Part shown: positions 25,122 to 35,237 of the stretch, piece by piece
Layout of the letters: the number at the start of each line of letters is the position of its first letter
How positions within the stretch are numbered: position 1 is the first letter of the stretch
Source: Candidatus Mailhella excrementigallinarum
Lineage (GTDB): Bacteria; Desulfobacterota; Desulfovibrionia; Desulfovibrionales; Desulfovibrionaceae
Reading direction: 5' to 3'
Length of the DNA stretch: 38,972 nucleotides
Assembly (NCBI GenBank): GCA_944324075.1
Contig: CALUUZ010000027.1
Location: forward strand, 1-38,972
Program-made: the position numbers and the translations under genes
The notes under the pieces: generated by a model
What the model was told of the DNA's origin: nothing
The model's database searches: none
The model's input: only the letters and a program-made list of their open reading frames with translations

Positions 25122-25661
25122 TCAGTGTGAGGCTGCTTCCGGCGCTTCCGGATTCAGCGTCGGCCAGCCGAGAAGCATCTGGGCCAGCCTGAAGATGCCG
25201 GGCCTGTACAGTACAAGGGTTACGTCCAGCGGTTCTGCCGCGGTGAAGGACGTGATGGCTCTGCCTGCTATTTCAATGGCCCTGGAGCGGGGAATATGGT
25301 AGTCGCCGGAAAAGATCAGCGGGAAGGCCACTTTTTTGCAGTCATAGGCCACAGCGGAGTGCAGCGCGTTCCGGTAGCACTGCTCAAGCAGAACCTCCTC
25401 GCGCCGTGAGCCTCCGTACCATTCGCTGCCCGCCACATGGATAATGTAGGCGGCGGGGAGGTGGAATCCGGGCGTGACAACCGCGTGTCCGATGGGACAG
25501 CGCCCCAGCTCTTCACATGCCTGCCGCAGCGCATCCGCTCCAGCCGCGCGGAAAACGGCGTCGCAGATGCCGGGCTGACGGGTGAGTTCACTGTTTGCCG
25601 CATTGACTATGGCATCCGCCGCGATTTGGGTGATATCCCCCATCCAGAGAAAAGTCGCCAT
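25122..25661 (-). CDS. Macrodomain protein (ADP-ribose / O-acetyl-ADP-ribose hydrolase family)
   Basis: A single macrodomain of 179 residues. The opening GDITQIAADAIVNAANSEL is diagnostic, with N20 and N23, followed by GICDAVFRAAG with D34, the positions that bind and hydrolyse ADP-ribose derivatives. The usual glycine-rich loop (GGGG) reads RQPG here. The second loop motif FPLIFSGDYHIPRSRA corresponds to the family's FPxISTGxYGxP. GGAGG lies 5-6 bases before the ATG at 25661, 13 bases after the antiporter stop, so the two genes are one transcript. The activity on O-acetyl-ADP-ribose or ADP-ribosylated protein is inferred. Confidence 0.9.
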   Translation of the reverse strand: MATFLWMGDITQIAADAIVNAANSELTRQPGICDAVFRAAGADALRQACEELGRCPIGHAVVTPGFHLPAAYIIHVAGSEWYGGSRREEVLLEQCYRNALHSAVAYDCKKVAFPLIFSGDYHIPRSRAIEIAGRAITSFTAAEPLDVTLVLYRPGIFRLAQMLLGWPTLNPEAPEAASH

Positions 25662-25674
25662 ATGTACCTCCCGT

Positions 25675-27045
25675 TTACATCGCCAGTCCGCAGACGAGAT
25701 AGCCCGCGGCGGCAATGGCCGTGGCCAGCAGCGCATAGGGAAGCTGGGAAAGTGCGTGTTCCATGTTTTCCATCTTGCAGCAACTGGAAGTCAAGACCGT
25801 GGCGTCGGAATAGAAGCAGGCGTGACTGCCCAGTGTCGCGCCGGAAACGATGGCTCCCATGACAAGCAGCATGTTGGCATCAATACTGGCGGCAAGGGGA
25901 ATAAGGATGGGGACGACCATGGCGGGGATGCCCCAGACGCTGCCTGTGCTGAAATTGAGTACGGCCACGATGAGGAAGGTGGCCACGGGAAAGATGGTGC
26001 CGTTCATATAGGGGCATACGGCGTTGATGACGTAGTTCGCAATGCCGATGTCCTGCATGCTCCGCTGCATGACGAAGGCGAAGTAGATGACCGCGATGGT
26101 GGGAACCATGTTGCAGAAGCCGTGCATGGCGAGATCGCAGAAACGGGAGAAACCTATCTTGCCGCGCGGCACGTACAGGAGAAAGCAGGTGATGTTGGCC
26201 GCCACGATGGCAAGAAAAAGATCGCCCGTGATGACGGCCAGAGCGATGAGCATGCCGATGGGAATGGCGAAATCAAGCAGGTTGGCGCTGCGGGACAGAT
26301 CCGGAGCGTCGTTCTCATCCTCCAGATTCAGCTTTTCGCTGGCCGGGGAATATGTCATGCCGGTACCGGCGACGCGGGCATAGGCTGCTTTCATCAGGCC
26401 CATCCGGGGTACGATGCCGAAGATGAACAGCGGAATCAGAAAGACCGCCGCAATGGCGTAAAACGCATACGGAATGACGTGATAGAAGGTCTGAAGTCCC
26501 GATCCGTAGCCCAGAGCTTCCACGGCGGGCTGAGAGAAGAACAGTCCGGCGAAGAACACGGCCCAGGTGGAGAAGGGCAGAATGGCGCAGACGGGGGCGC
26601 CGGTGGAGTCGATGATATAGGAGAGCGTTTCACGCGGCTGGCCGAACTTGTCGGTCAGTTTCCGCATGCAGGAGCTCAGCGTCATGATATTCAGGTAATC
26701 ATCCACAAAGATGAGAATGCCCAGAATCCAGGTGGAAAGCAGCGTCGTGCGCGGGCCGCGGCAGATTTTTTCCAGATGGCGGGAGAAACCGGCCGTGCCG
26801 CGTGAGGCGCCGATCAGGGTAATCAGGCTGCCGAACAGGGCGCAGACCATGAATATCCACTGGTTGTCCCGGCTTGTGGCCACGGAGAAGAATGCCTCAA
26901 TCCATGCATGGAGAAAGCCGAAACCGTCAGTGATGATATAGGTCGAAAGCGTGCCGACCATCAGAGCTTCAAGGGTGCGCCTGGTTGTCAGTGCGATGAG
27001 AATGACAATGAGAATGGGAACCAGTGTAAGGACGCCGTAGTCCAT
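25675..27045 (-). CDS. NhaC-family Na+/H+ antiporter-like transporter
   Basis: A 456-residue polytopic membrane protein with about 11-12 hydrophobic segments, resembling the NhaC/YuiF antiporter family. Typical segments are ILGILIFVDDYLNIMTLSS, with the acidic DDYLN membrane motif, STGAPVCAILPFSTWAVFF, NFSTGSVWGIPAMVVPILIP and SGATLGSHACFYSDATVLTS. GAGG precedes the ATG by about 9 bases. Members exchange Na+ for H+ or organic acids, and the exact substrate is not decided by the sequence. It is the first gene of a pair with the macrodomain gene. Confidence 0.85.
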   Translation of the reverse strand: MDYGVLTLVPILIVILIALTTRRTLEALMVGTLSTYIITDGFGFLHAWIEAFFSVATSRDNQWIFMVCALFGSLITLIGASRGTAGFSRHLEKICRGPRTTLLSTWILGILIFVDDYLNIMTLSSCMRKLTDKFGQPRETLSYIIDSTGAPVCAILPFSTWAVFFAGLFFSQPAVEALGYGSGLQTFYHVIPYAFYAIAAVFLIPLFIFGIVPRMGLMKAAYARVAGTGMTYSPASEKLNLEDENDAPDLSRSANLLDFAIPIGMLIALAVITGDLFLAIVAANITCFLLYVPRGKIGFSRFCDLAMHGFCNMVPTIAVIYFAFVMQRSMQDIGIANYVINAVCPYMNGTIFPVATFLIVAVLNFSTGSVWGIPAMVVPILIPLAASIDANMLLVMGAIVSGATLGSHACFYSDATVLTSSCCKMENMEHALSQLPYALLATAIAAAGYLVCGLAM

Positions 27046-27173
27046 GATATGTTACCTCGATGTTGCGTTCTGCAGGAGCGGCATTGCATTTTGAAAGGAC
27101 AGCATGTCTGCCGCCGTCGTCTGCGGTATCCGCCGGGTTCGGAGAACGCGCTGTCCCTGCTTTTTCTGCTTCT

Positions 27174-27196
27174 TTCAATATATTGATACTATTGAA
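27174..27196. promoter_or_regulatory. Inverted repeat upstream of the antiporter operon
   Basis: TTCAATA and TATTGAA form a 7-bp inverted repeat with a 9-base spacer in an AT-rich patch about 130 bases upstream of the antiporter start. It could be an operator or part of a promoter. Confidence 0.3.
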
Positions 27197-27289
27197 GAAA
27201 ACAGATTCTTATCCTGTGCTTTGCGACATGGGGAAATGGCGCGTGCCGTCCGGACGCGTACCGTTCAGCAAAAGTCGTGCCGGAAGGGA

Positions 27290-27450
27290 GGGGTTCCGTT
27301 TTGAAGCTTCCGGAGTTGAGCGGAACGAGACCCTGGCTCGACGTCGTCTGCCCGGTGCCGCCGCAATTTGCCTGCGGCGTCAAGCGTCGTTTTCAGGCGT
27401 GAAATCCGCGAAGAAGAAAAGAGCATGGAGCCTTGGCCATGCAGCATCCT
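27290..27450 (-). repeat. Repeat family A, degenerate copy 6
   Basis: The plus strand shows GGAGTTGAGCGGAACGAGAC, GCCGCAATTTGCCTGCGGCG and CAGGCGTGAAATCCGCG in the same order and spacing as the copy at 31208-31379. The 27400-27450 end is badly eroded. Confidence 0.55.
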
Positions 27451-27539
27451 GAGGAACCGCCGAGTTACGATGCGGATGCATCGGAGCCATGCCCGGGGAG
27501 GTAAAATCGCGGCAGGCGGGAAGTTGCGCCGGAAAGGCC

Positions 27540-28094
27540 TTATTTCAGACGCATCTGATCCGGCGCGAGTCCCATTCTCCGCAGGTGCAGGTAGATTTTT
27601 GCGCAGGCCAGAGCGTCGGAGTCCGCCTTGTGGTGATCGAGCGCAATGCCGAGATGGGCGCATACGTCGTTCAGGCGATTGCGGCGCAGGCGGAACCCCC
27701 TGCGCGATCCGGATACCGTGCACAGAAAAGGGATATCCGGCGTTGCTATATCCGCCGCGCGGCAGCAGCCCCGCAGCACCCGGCGGTCGAAGCTGGCGTT
27801 ATGGGCGACAAGATAGTCCGCACCGCTCATGAATGCGGAAAAATCCGGCCAGAGATCCGCAAAGCAGGGGCTGTCCCTGAGCATGCTCCAGGTAAGACCG
27901 TGGATTTCCGTAAAGCAGACACGGGGGCGCGGCGGGCGGATGAGCGTATACAGCGTATCCGTGATCCTGCCGCCCTCAATGCGCGCCATGCCGAGGGCGC
28001 AGGCGCTGTCCGGATATGTGTCCGAAGTTTCAAAATCCAGAGCCACAGCCGTTTCCGGCAGGGCAGGGATGAAGATATTCTCCGTGGGCGGCAT
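27540..28094 (-). CDS. DEDDh 3'-5' exonuclease (DnaQ/ExoX-like)
   Basis: A 184-residue single-domain exonuclease of the DnaQ superfamily. ExoI carries D20 and E22 (ALDFETSD), ExoII is LVAHNASFDRRVL with its Asp, and ExoIII is LDHHKADSDALACA, giving the His-Asp pair of the DEDDh subgroup. FTEIHGLTWSML matches the family's ITGIT loop. It has no polymerase or GIY-YIG domain, so it is a free-standing nuclease such as ExoX rather than the replicative proofreading subunit, though the latter is possible. The Shine-Dalgarno is weak. Family B copy 3 lies immediately upstream. Confidence 0.88.
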   Translation of the reverse strand: MPPTENIFIPALPETAVALDFETSDTYPDSACALGMARIEGGRITDTLYTLIRPPRPRVCFTEIHGLTWSMLRDSPCFADLWPDFSAFMSGADYLVAHNASFDRRVLRGCCRAADIATPDIPFLCTVSGSRRGFRLRRNRLNDVCAHLGIALDHHKADSDALACAKIYLHLRRMGLAPDQMRLK

Positions 28095-28096
28095 TA

Positions 28097-28153
28097 AGGA
28101 CTCTTTTTCCCCTGAAGAGGAAGGTTCAAACCCATAAGGGAATTCCTGATGAA
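28097..28153 (+). repeat. Repeat family B, copy 3 (partial)
   Basis: Contains GGACTCTTTTTCCCCTGAAG, AGGTTCAAACCCATAAGG and GAATTCCTGATGAAC, matching the right two-thirds of copies 1 and 2. It fills most of the gap between selB and the exonuclease gene. Confidence 0.65.
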
Positions 28154-28168
28154 CACCTGCCCGGCACT

Positions 28169-30112
28169 TCAGGAAACCCGGCCCCGGAGCTGGCGCCTGT
28201 CGCCCACGCGCATGGTAAAGCGTTCCCGGTCAAAATATTCCAGCAGGGGAATAAGGTACTTGCGGGTCAGCCCTCCCGTCACCTCCTTGAAATCGCCGGG
28301 GGTCAGGTCATCATGGCTCTCAAACCAGGCACGGGTACGTTTTTTCAGATCCTCGACAGCGGCGGCATCATACCACAGACCTTCGGAAACCTTGACCAGC
28401 GCGCCTTCCTGCTGGAGCAGCCGCAGGACGGGCGCTGCCTCCTTGAGGGTGACGCCCAGCTCCTCAAGCACATCCTTGAGATTGGGCGGCGTCATGGGCG
28501 CGGCCCGGTGAGCTTCCACCAGTTTCTCCCGCAGCGCGCTCTGATCGGAAGCCAGAGAAACCCGGTGATCCGCCAGTCGCAGCAGTTCGCCTTCCGCCAC
28601 CAGCGCTCCCGAGCGGATCAGTTTTTCCAGCATGAAGTGCGCCAGCCTGGGCGGAACCTGAGCGGGAATGAGCACGCCCTTGGCCATGCCCGGCTTGAGC
28701 GGTTCGCGCTTGTGGAATTCCGCCGCGCGGGCCAGCACCGCGTCGGAAAGCTTTTGCAGAGCCGGGGCCGCAATCCATGCACGCCCTTCTCTGTCGTAAC
28801 AGGCAATGCGCCCTTTGCCGGACAGCGTCTGCACCAGTTTTTCCAGACGCCGGGCTTCCAGGTTGGTCAGCACGGAAAGCGCGGCCTGCGTTGCGCCGTG
28901 CGGCCCGGCCAGTTCCAACTGGGTGACGAGGCGATCTTCCTCTCCTGTCTGATCGACGGCATCCGGCATGGTCAGCAGTTTTTCCCGCATGTGCGGCGTC
29001 ATATCACGGCGGCGCGGGGCGCTGTCCAGAGGGATGAGCACGGAGCCGCCCGCCACGGTGCGCAGAGGGGAAAAGGCGCGGATGACACAGCGGTCGCCGA
29101 ATACGCCCGCCATGCGTGTTTCCTCCCCGTTTTCCGGGGAGAAACGCACTTCCGCCAGCGCGGTTTCACCGGGAGCGAGCTTGTCGCGATCATAGAAGTA
29201 GAGGCGCGCGGGCACTTCTTTCGCGCCGTGGTGGAAATGGATTTCCGCCCTGTGGCGCAGAGCGCGGGGCGAGGAGGAAAGGCATCTGAGGGAAAGCACC
29301 CAGCGCGAAGAGGGAAAAAGCGTGCCGGGCCGGGCGATGACGTCCCCGCGATGGATATCTTCCACATCAAGACCGGCAAGATTGATGGACGTGCGGTGTC
29401 CGGGCGTGGCTTCCTCCACGTCCGTGCCGTGGGTCTGGATGCTGCGGATGCGCGAAAGCCTGCGGGAAGGCAGAAGCTCGACATCGTCGCCGGGTTTCGC
29501 CTTTCCGGAAATGAGCGTGCCCGTTACCACCGTGCCGTGGCCCCTGAGGGTGAAGACGCGATCCACAGGCAGGCGGAACAGATCCTGGCGGCGTCTGGGG
29601 GCAAGTTCCCTGCTCTGCGCACGGATGGCCTGACGCAGGGCTTCCAGCCCCTCTCCGGTCACGGAGGAAACGGGAAAGATGGACGAACCTTCCAGGAAGG
29701 TTCCCTCCAGAAAAGAGGCCACGTCCTCTTTTGCCAGTTCCAGCAGATCGGGGTCGACCATGTCGATCTTGGTCAGCGCCACCATGCCGTGGCGGATGCC
29801 GAGCAGAGAGCATATTTCCAGATGTTCACGGGTCTGGGGCATGACGCCCTCGTCCGCAGCGATGACCAGCAGCACAAAATCGATGCCCGCCGCTCCGGCC
29901 ACCATGTTGCGCACAAAGCGTTCATGGCCCGGCACATCCACCACGCCCATGCGCTCGCCGTCGGGCAGGGTGAAGTAGGCGAAGCCCAGTTCAATGGTAA
30001 TGCCCCGGCGCTTTTCCTCTTCCAGGCGATCGCAGTCGATGCCGGTGAGCGCGCGCACAAGGCTGGTCTTGCCGTGGTCGATATGTCCGGCGGTGCCCAT
30101 GATGACGGCCAT
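28169..30112 (-). CDS. selB: Selenocysteine-specific translation elongation factor SelB
   Basis: A 647-residue protein that carries Sec-tRNA(Sec) to ribosomes paused at UGA next to a SECIS hairpin. The GTPase domain has G1 GHIDHGKT (9-16), [14 protein letters not shown]3 DVPGHE and G4 TKIDM. EF-Tu-like domains II and III follow ([17 protein letters not shown]). The C-terminal 250 residues form the winged-helix repeats that bind SECIS RNA, ending [19 protein letters not shown], a typical SelB terminal motif. AAGGAG lies 6 bases before the ATG. No selA, selD or tRNA(Sec) lies next to it in this window. Its presence implies that the genome encodes selenoproteins. Confidence 0.96.
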   Translation of the reverse strand: MAVIMGTAGHIDHGKTSLVRALTGIDCDRLEEEKRRGITIELGFAYFTLPDGERMGVVDVPGHERFVRNMVAGAAGIDFVLLVIAADEGVMPQTREHLEICSLLGIRHGMVALTKIDMVDPDLLELAKEDVASFLEGTFLEGSSIFPVSSVTGEGLEALRQAIRAQSRELAPRRRQDLFRLPVDRVFTLRGHGTVVTGTLISGKAKPGDDVELLPSRRLSRIRSIQTHGTDVEEATPGHRTSINLAGLDVEDIHRGDVIARPGTLFPSSRWVLSLRCLSSSPRALRHRAEIHFHHGAKEVPARLYFYDRDKLAPGETALAEVRFSPENGEETRMAGVFGDRCVIRAFSPLRTVAGGSVLIPLDSAPRRRDMTPHMREKLLTMPDAVDQTGEEDRLVTQLELAGPHGATQAALSVLTNLEARRLEKLVQTLSGKGRIACYDREGRAWIAAPALQKLSDAVLARAAEFHKREPLKPGMAKGVLIPAQVPPRLAHFMLEKLIRSGALVAEGELLRLADHRVSLASDQSALREKLVEAHRAAPMTPPNLKDVLEELGVTLKEAAPVLRLLQQEGALVKVSEGLWYDAAAVEDLKKRTRAWFESHDDLTPGDFKEVTGGLTRKYLIPLLEYFDRERFTMRVGDRRQLRGRVS

Positions 30113-30426
30113 GCGTTTCTCCTTGCTGATGTTCCGTCATAGCCCACAAGCGGGCTTCTGCCAAGCGATCGGACGTGGCCGGAACTTCAGGGAGGCTCTC
30201 CGCGCTGCCGGCTCGAAAACCGGAAGCGGTTTCTCCCGGAAGAGCGTCAGGAAAGACATCCTGCCGCGGAAAGCGGCTGATGCCGCCGGGCATCCCGTGT
30301 GGAATGCGCGGCCGGCGTCACCCCATGCCGCATTTTCACAATGTCTGGAGCATATCACTTTGAAAACGACCGCGGTATCGGGGAAAGCGGAGAGAACCTC
30401 CGCCCTTTTCACCACTGCGGGGCCGG
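30113..30426. other. Intergenic region between selB and lolA
   Basis: 314 bases without a gene. GGAGCATATCACTTTGAAAA at 30346-30365 resembles a lone end of repeat family A. Otherwise nothing is assignable. Confidence 0.4.
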
Positions 30427-31167
30427 TTACTTCAGGAGAACGCTGCCCGGCGCGCTGCCGTCGTTTCTGTGATCCTCGACTTCCGTGCCCTTCGGGGGCG
30501 TGAAGGTGAAATCCCGGGCAGAAAGCCTTTCATCGGGCCGGAAATCCGTGAAGGTGATGCGGTTGGTGTTGCCGTAGAAATCCATGACCTGCGCGCGGCG
30601 GATGAAGCCGCTCCTTGCGTCGATCCAGAGCTGAACCTCCACCATCTGCGGGGAGGGGTCCCTGGGATAAAGCAGCAGGTGTACGGCATCAAGCGTTCCC
30701 GCGGCGCGCTCTTTCGCCGCGTCTTCCCCGGCGGGAGTCTCGTTCATGAATTCCACGTCAAAATCGCGATCCAGCGGACTCTGTCCGGTCAGTACGGCGA
30801 TGAGGGAACGGGAATCCTTCACCATGTCGAGGCTGTACCGGTAGGCAAGCTCCTCGTCTGGCAGCCAGTTCCAGATATCCCTTTCTCCCACAAGCAGCAG
30901 TTCCGCATGCGGGGGAACGCTTTCCCAGCGTACAAGCAGAGGTTTTCTGAACAGCAGGGTTCCTGTACGGGTTTCGGTGGTACCGCTTTCCTGATGGGTG
31001 AGTTCCTGCGTGAACTCGGCGCGGAAGTCGTTCAGCGCCTTGTATGCGGCCTGTGTTTTGGCCGTGACTTCACTGACGGAAGGCGCGGCAGAAGCCGGAA
31101 GAGGGAAGAGGGCGAGGCAGGCAAGCGCAACGCAGAAGCCGGAACGAAAAAGATGGGAAACGGACAT
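30427..31167 (-). CDS. lolA: Outer-membrane lipoprotein carrier protein LolA
   Basis: A 246-residue periplasmic chaperone that ferries lipoproteins from the LolCDE complex to the outer membrane. The ATG at 31167 begins a clear signal peptide ([20 protein letters not shown], cleavage after ASA near 28). The mature part follows the LolA pattern: [33 protein letters not shown], the aromatic [12 protein letters not shown], then [20 protein letters not shown] and [22 protein letters not shown] longer upstream frame through the repeat at 31208-31379 is not part of the gene. lolB is not nearby. Confidence 0.9.
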   Translation of the reverse strand: MSVSHLFRSGFCVALACLALFPLPASAAPSVSEVTAKTQAAYKALNDFRAEFTQELTHQESGTTETRTGTLLFRKPLLVRWESVPPHAELLLVGERDIWNWLPDEELAYRYSLDMVKDSRSLIAVLTGQSPLDRDFDVEFMNETPAGEDAAKERAAGTLDAVHLLLYPRDPSPQMVEVQLWIDARSGFIRRAQVMDFYGNTNRITFTDFRPDERLSARDFTFTPPKGTEVEDHRNDGSAPGSVLLK

Positions 31168-31207
31168 GAAGTCTCCGGGCGAGCAGGTCGCTGTGACGCC
31201 CGTATAC

Positions 31208-31379
31208 GGGAGCATTTTCGGTTTGAAAATGCTCCCGGAGTCGAGCGGAGCGAGACTCCGCCGCGACGCCGGAGCAGCGGCAATGCGCTTGCGGCGTACA
31301 GCTCCGGCTTCAGGCGTGAAACCCGCGGGCCAGAACATGGGGTCCTGGCCCGCAGATATTTTCAATGGCAAAATGCTCT
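31208..31379 (-). repeat. Repeat family A, copy 7 (long form)
   Basis: On the minus strand it begins AGAGCATTTTGCCATTGAAA (31379) and has the palindrome GCGGGCCAGGAC / GTTCTGGCCCGC, then GGGTTTCACGCC. After GGAGTCTCGCTCCGCTCGAC it ends in a perfect 12-bp hairpin GGGAGCATTTTC / GAAAATGCTCCC at 31208-31236. It lies between lolA and eno. Confidence 0.8.
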
Positions 31380-31399
31380 GAAAGGTTTTGCAGGCTGGA

Positions 31400-31440
31400 G
31401 GGGGAGGAAGAAACTTTTGAAAAAATATCCTTCCTCCCCC
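31400..31440 (-). terminator. Stem-loop downstream of eno
   Basis: GGGGGAGGAAG (31400-31410) and CTTCCTCCCCC (31430-31440) are perfectly complementary over 11 bp with a 19-base AT-rich loop. It starts 8 bases beyond the eno stop. There is no following T-run, so it may end transcription imperfectly or protect the 3' end. Confidence 0.6.
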
Positions 31441-31447
31441 GCATGAT

Positions 31448-33025
<1,578 letters not shown>

Positions 33026-33808
33026 TTAACTCCGGCTTTGTTTCCACGCAAGGCGCAAACCTTCGAGGATGAGATCCGGCCGTACATGGTCAAGGCATGC
33101 GCTGACTGCGGCAATGGCCTGAGCGAACCCGCCCGTGCCTATGACGAGGCAGGGGCCGGGAAGTTGCATTCTGAGCCGGGCGCACAGTCCTTCCGTCATG
33201 GCGGCGAAACCGAAGACAAAGCCGTGCCGCATGCTGGTGGAGGTATTGCTGCCGATGAGCGGAGCGTCCGCGTCGACTTCAAGGGAAATGCGGGGAAGCT
33301 TGGCCGTGCCCGTGGCAAGTGCCCCGTGCGAGGAGAGTACGCCGGGGCAGATCAGACCGCCAAGGTAGGCGTCGCCCGTCACGCAGTCAAAGGTGGTGGC
33401 AGTGCCGAAATCCACGGAAATCAGCGACGCCGGCTCCGGAAAGAGACGGCGCGCGGCAAAGGCCGCCAGCAGGCGGTCCGCGCCGACCTGGCCGGGGTGG
33501 TCGTAACGGTTTTCCAGTCCCGGAGCGAAATCTTCGGGAAAGTTCAGCACGGGGCAGGCGAGATAACGCCCGACCGCGTCACGGAGTACGGGGGTAAGGT
33601 CGGGCACGACGGAACATACGGCGCAGACCGCGAAATCTCCCCTGCCAAGCCCGGCCCCGCCGAGCAGCCCGGCCAGGGCGAGTCCCAGACTGTCGGCTGT
33701 GTGCGGCATGCGTGTGGGCAGAGACCATGTCTCTCCCAGTCCGGAGGTGTCGGCCAGGCCGAGCTTGATGCAGGTATTGCCGATGTCGGCAAGAAGGATA
33801 CGTTGCAT
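33026..33808 (-). CDS. coaX: Type III pantothenate kinase
   Basis: A 260-residue enzyme of the ASKHA fold that phosphorylates pantothenate, the first step of coenzyme A synthesis. The phosphate-binding motif is LLADIGNTCIKLG with D8, followed by the substrate motif YDHPGQVGADRLLAA, the catalytic-region DFGTATTFDCV, and YLGGLICPGV. The adenosine-binding VIGTGGFAQAIA is near the C-terminus. The length is normal. The start at 33808 has only a weak GGA sequence upstream. It is the last gene of a minus-strand run that begins with the sigma-54 activator. Confidence 0.95.
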   Translation of the reverse strand: MQRILLADIGNTCIKLGLADTSGLGETWSLPTRMPHTADSLGLALAGLLGGAGLGRGDFAVCAVCSVVPDLTPVLRDAVGRYLACPVLNFPEDFAPGLENRYDHPGQVGADRLLAAFAARRLFPEPASLISVDFGTATTFDCVTGDAYLGGLICPGVLSSHGALATGTAKLPRISLEVDADAPLIGSNTSTSMRHGFVFGFAAMTEGLCARLRMQLPGPCLVIGTGGFAQAIAAVSACLDHVRPDLILEGLRLAWKQSRS

Positions 33809-33844
33809 GGCGTTTTCCGGAAAATGGCTGATGGTGCGCTCCGT

Positions 33845-34423
33845 TCAGCGTGGCCTGCCCACGGACTGCGTGGCCTGCGCCTTCCATCCTTCAGGCAGAA
33901 AGGGGAACATGCCCTGATCGCGGGTGGTGGATGCCTTGACCACATTGGCCAGCCCGGCCGAGGCGCAGAAAAGCCCGACGTTCTGGTAAACGGAACCGAC
34001 ATGCATGCCTCCGCAGGGATCACCTTCCGGCACGGCGAAGATCAGCACCACGGGCGCGTCATCCAGCGGTTTGCCCGGCGGGATGTCGGATACGCGGACA
34101 AGGGCATGGTCATGCGCGTCGTAGAGCCATATGCCGTCAGCCTTGCCGACATACAGTTTCAGGGCCTGCCTGTTCAGCGCGCTGGGCGCGGTGCGTCTGC
34201 CGTCGCGGCGGTTTTCGCCCCATGCGGCCCAGAGCAGCCCGCCGAGAGTGACTTCATCCGGAGCTTCCGTGCTGAAGTTCCGGATGGATCGGCGTTCCGC
34301 CAGAGCCTGCATCAGCGGCATGCCGCCGATTCTGTCCGGCTCGGGCAGGCGGACCGTTTCGCCCGCGGCAAGCGCCGTGCCGGAAAGGAGAAGCGCAAGA
34401 AGAAGGGCGGGAAGGATACGCAT
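33845..34423 (-). CDS. Exported nitroreductase-family (SagB-like) protein
   Basis: A 192-residue protein with the nitroreductase fold signature: QALAERRSIRNFSTEAPDEVTLGGLLWAAWG near residues 36-66 binds FMN phosphate, and GSVYQNVGLFCASAGLANVV is the typical central helix. A signal peptide (MRILPALLLALLLSGTALAA) precedes it, so the protein is probably periplasmic, which is unusual because most members are cytosolic. AAGGAG lies 5 bases before the ATG at 34423. The start is 13 bases after the stop of the upstream membrane-protein gene. The substrate is unknown, and FMN would need to be acquired or exported. Confidence 0.82.
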   Translation of the reverse strand: MRILPALLLALLLSGTALAAGETVRLPEPDRIGGMPLMQALAERRSIRNFSTEAPDEVTLGGLLWAAWGENRRDGRRTAPSALNRQALKLYVGKADGIWLYDAHDHALVRVSDIPPGKPLDDAPVVLIFAVPEGDPCGGMHVGSVYQNVGLFCASAGLANVVKASTTRDQGMFPFLPEGWKAQATQSVGRPR

Positions 34424-34436
34424 GGAGGCTCCTTGC

Positions 34437-35153
34437 TTACTCCCGGTTCGCGCCGGAAGCATCGGCTTCCGGGAGTGCCCGGGGCTGTTTTGCGGCTTTT
34501 GCGCCGTCTTTTTCCATATCTTCGATCATACCCGTTTCCGTGCCGGCGTTCTGCGGGCCGCTTTCCTCTGCGCTGCCGGCGGGGGAGTCATCCCTCGCGA
34601 ACATGGCGCTGACGGAGGGCATGGCTTCCAGGCGGGCCTTTTCCCTTTCAAACATGACTTCCAGAGCATCGGCGTCAAACACGAGGCGGCCGCTCCTGAC
34701 CAGCCAGGCGCGCGTCATGGGCAGGTACATGTTGTGCAGAAAAAGCGGTTCCAGCAGACAGTCAAGGCCGCATGAAAAATCCTCCCGCATGGGGCCGCGC
34801 GCGGAATAGGCGTTCAGGCGGTAGAGCTGGATGAAGGCGCAGAGATCCTTGACTGAGGCAAGACCGAAATCCGCCATCACCCGCCGTGCGGAGACGGCGC
34901 GGGTCAGACGGCGGGGAAGCAGCCGGGCGGCAAGGCGGTTGCCGTAACGTCCCGCCAGCAGGCGGGAGAGCAGCAGGCCCGCGCTGGTGAAGCTGAACAG
35001 CAGGCCGAGCATGCGCCAGCGCCCGAAACTGGCGAGAAAGCCCCAGCGCAGAGCTTCCACGGCCAGCAGCAGCGTCAGCAGCGTGCCCGCCGCGTACATG
35101 GCCATGACGAAAAGGCGGGCCAGTTTTTCGTGAGTGAAATATCCATCGCGCAT
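34437..35153 (-). CDS. Membrane protein of unknown function
   Basis: A 238-residue protein that I do not recognise. Two transmembrane helices occupy about residues 16-38 and 46-66. A basic juxtamembrane region (RLAARLLPRRLTRAVSARR) follows, then a cytoplasmic domain with SVKDLCAFIQLYRLNAYSAR and SCGLDCLLEPLFLHNMYLP, and a low-complexity acidic tail rich in Ala, Ser and Glu. The ATG at 35153 has AAGGGGA upstream; a start 7 codons earlier lacks this. It lies between the sigma-54 activator and the nitroreductase gene, 13 bases from the latter. Confidence 0.75.
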   Translation of the reverse strand: MRDGYFTHEKLARLFVMAMYAAGTLLTLLLAVEALRWGFLASFGRWRMLGLLFSFTSAGLLLSRLLAGRYGNRLAARLLPRRLTRAVSARRVMADFGLASVKDLCAFIQLYRLNAYSARGPMREDFSCGLDCLLEPLFLHNMYLPMTRAWLVRSGRLVFDADALEVMFEREKARLEAMPSVSAMFARDDSPAGSAEESGPQNAGTETGMIEDMEKDGAKAAKQPRALPEADASGANRE

Positions 35154-35237
35154 GGAGTTCCCCTTCGACGTCATAATCCCGTGTTTCGGGCGGGATGTCC
35201 AGCGGGGGATTTCAGGGCGGCGCCGGACATTCCGGAA

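Larger units (their letters stand above)
27046..27539. other. Intergenic region between the antiporter and exonuclease genes
   Basis: 494 bases without a gene. It holds an AT-rich inverted repeat at 27174-27196 and a worn family A copy at about 27290-27450. Positions 27074-27110 (GGAGC, TGCATTTTGAAA, TGTCTGCC) may be another eroded family A end. Confidence 0.5.

Noticed and set aside
25582-26805. A 407-codon plus-strand frame opposite the antiporter gene
   Set aside because: Antisense shadow of a clear membrane protein; the composition is His/Gly/Asp-rich and not protein-like.
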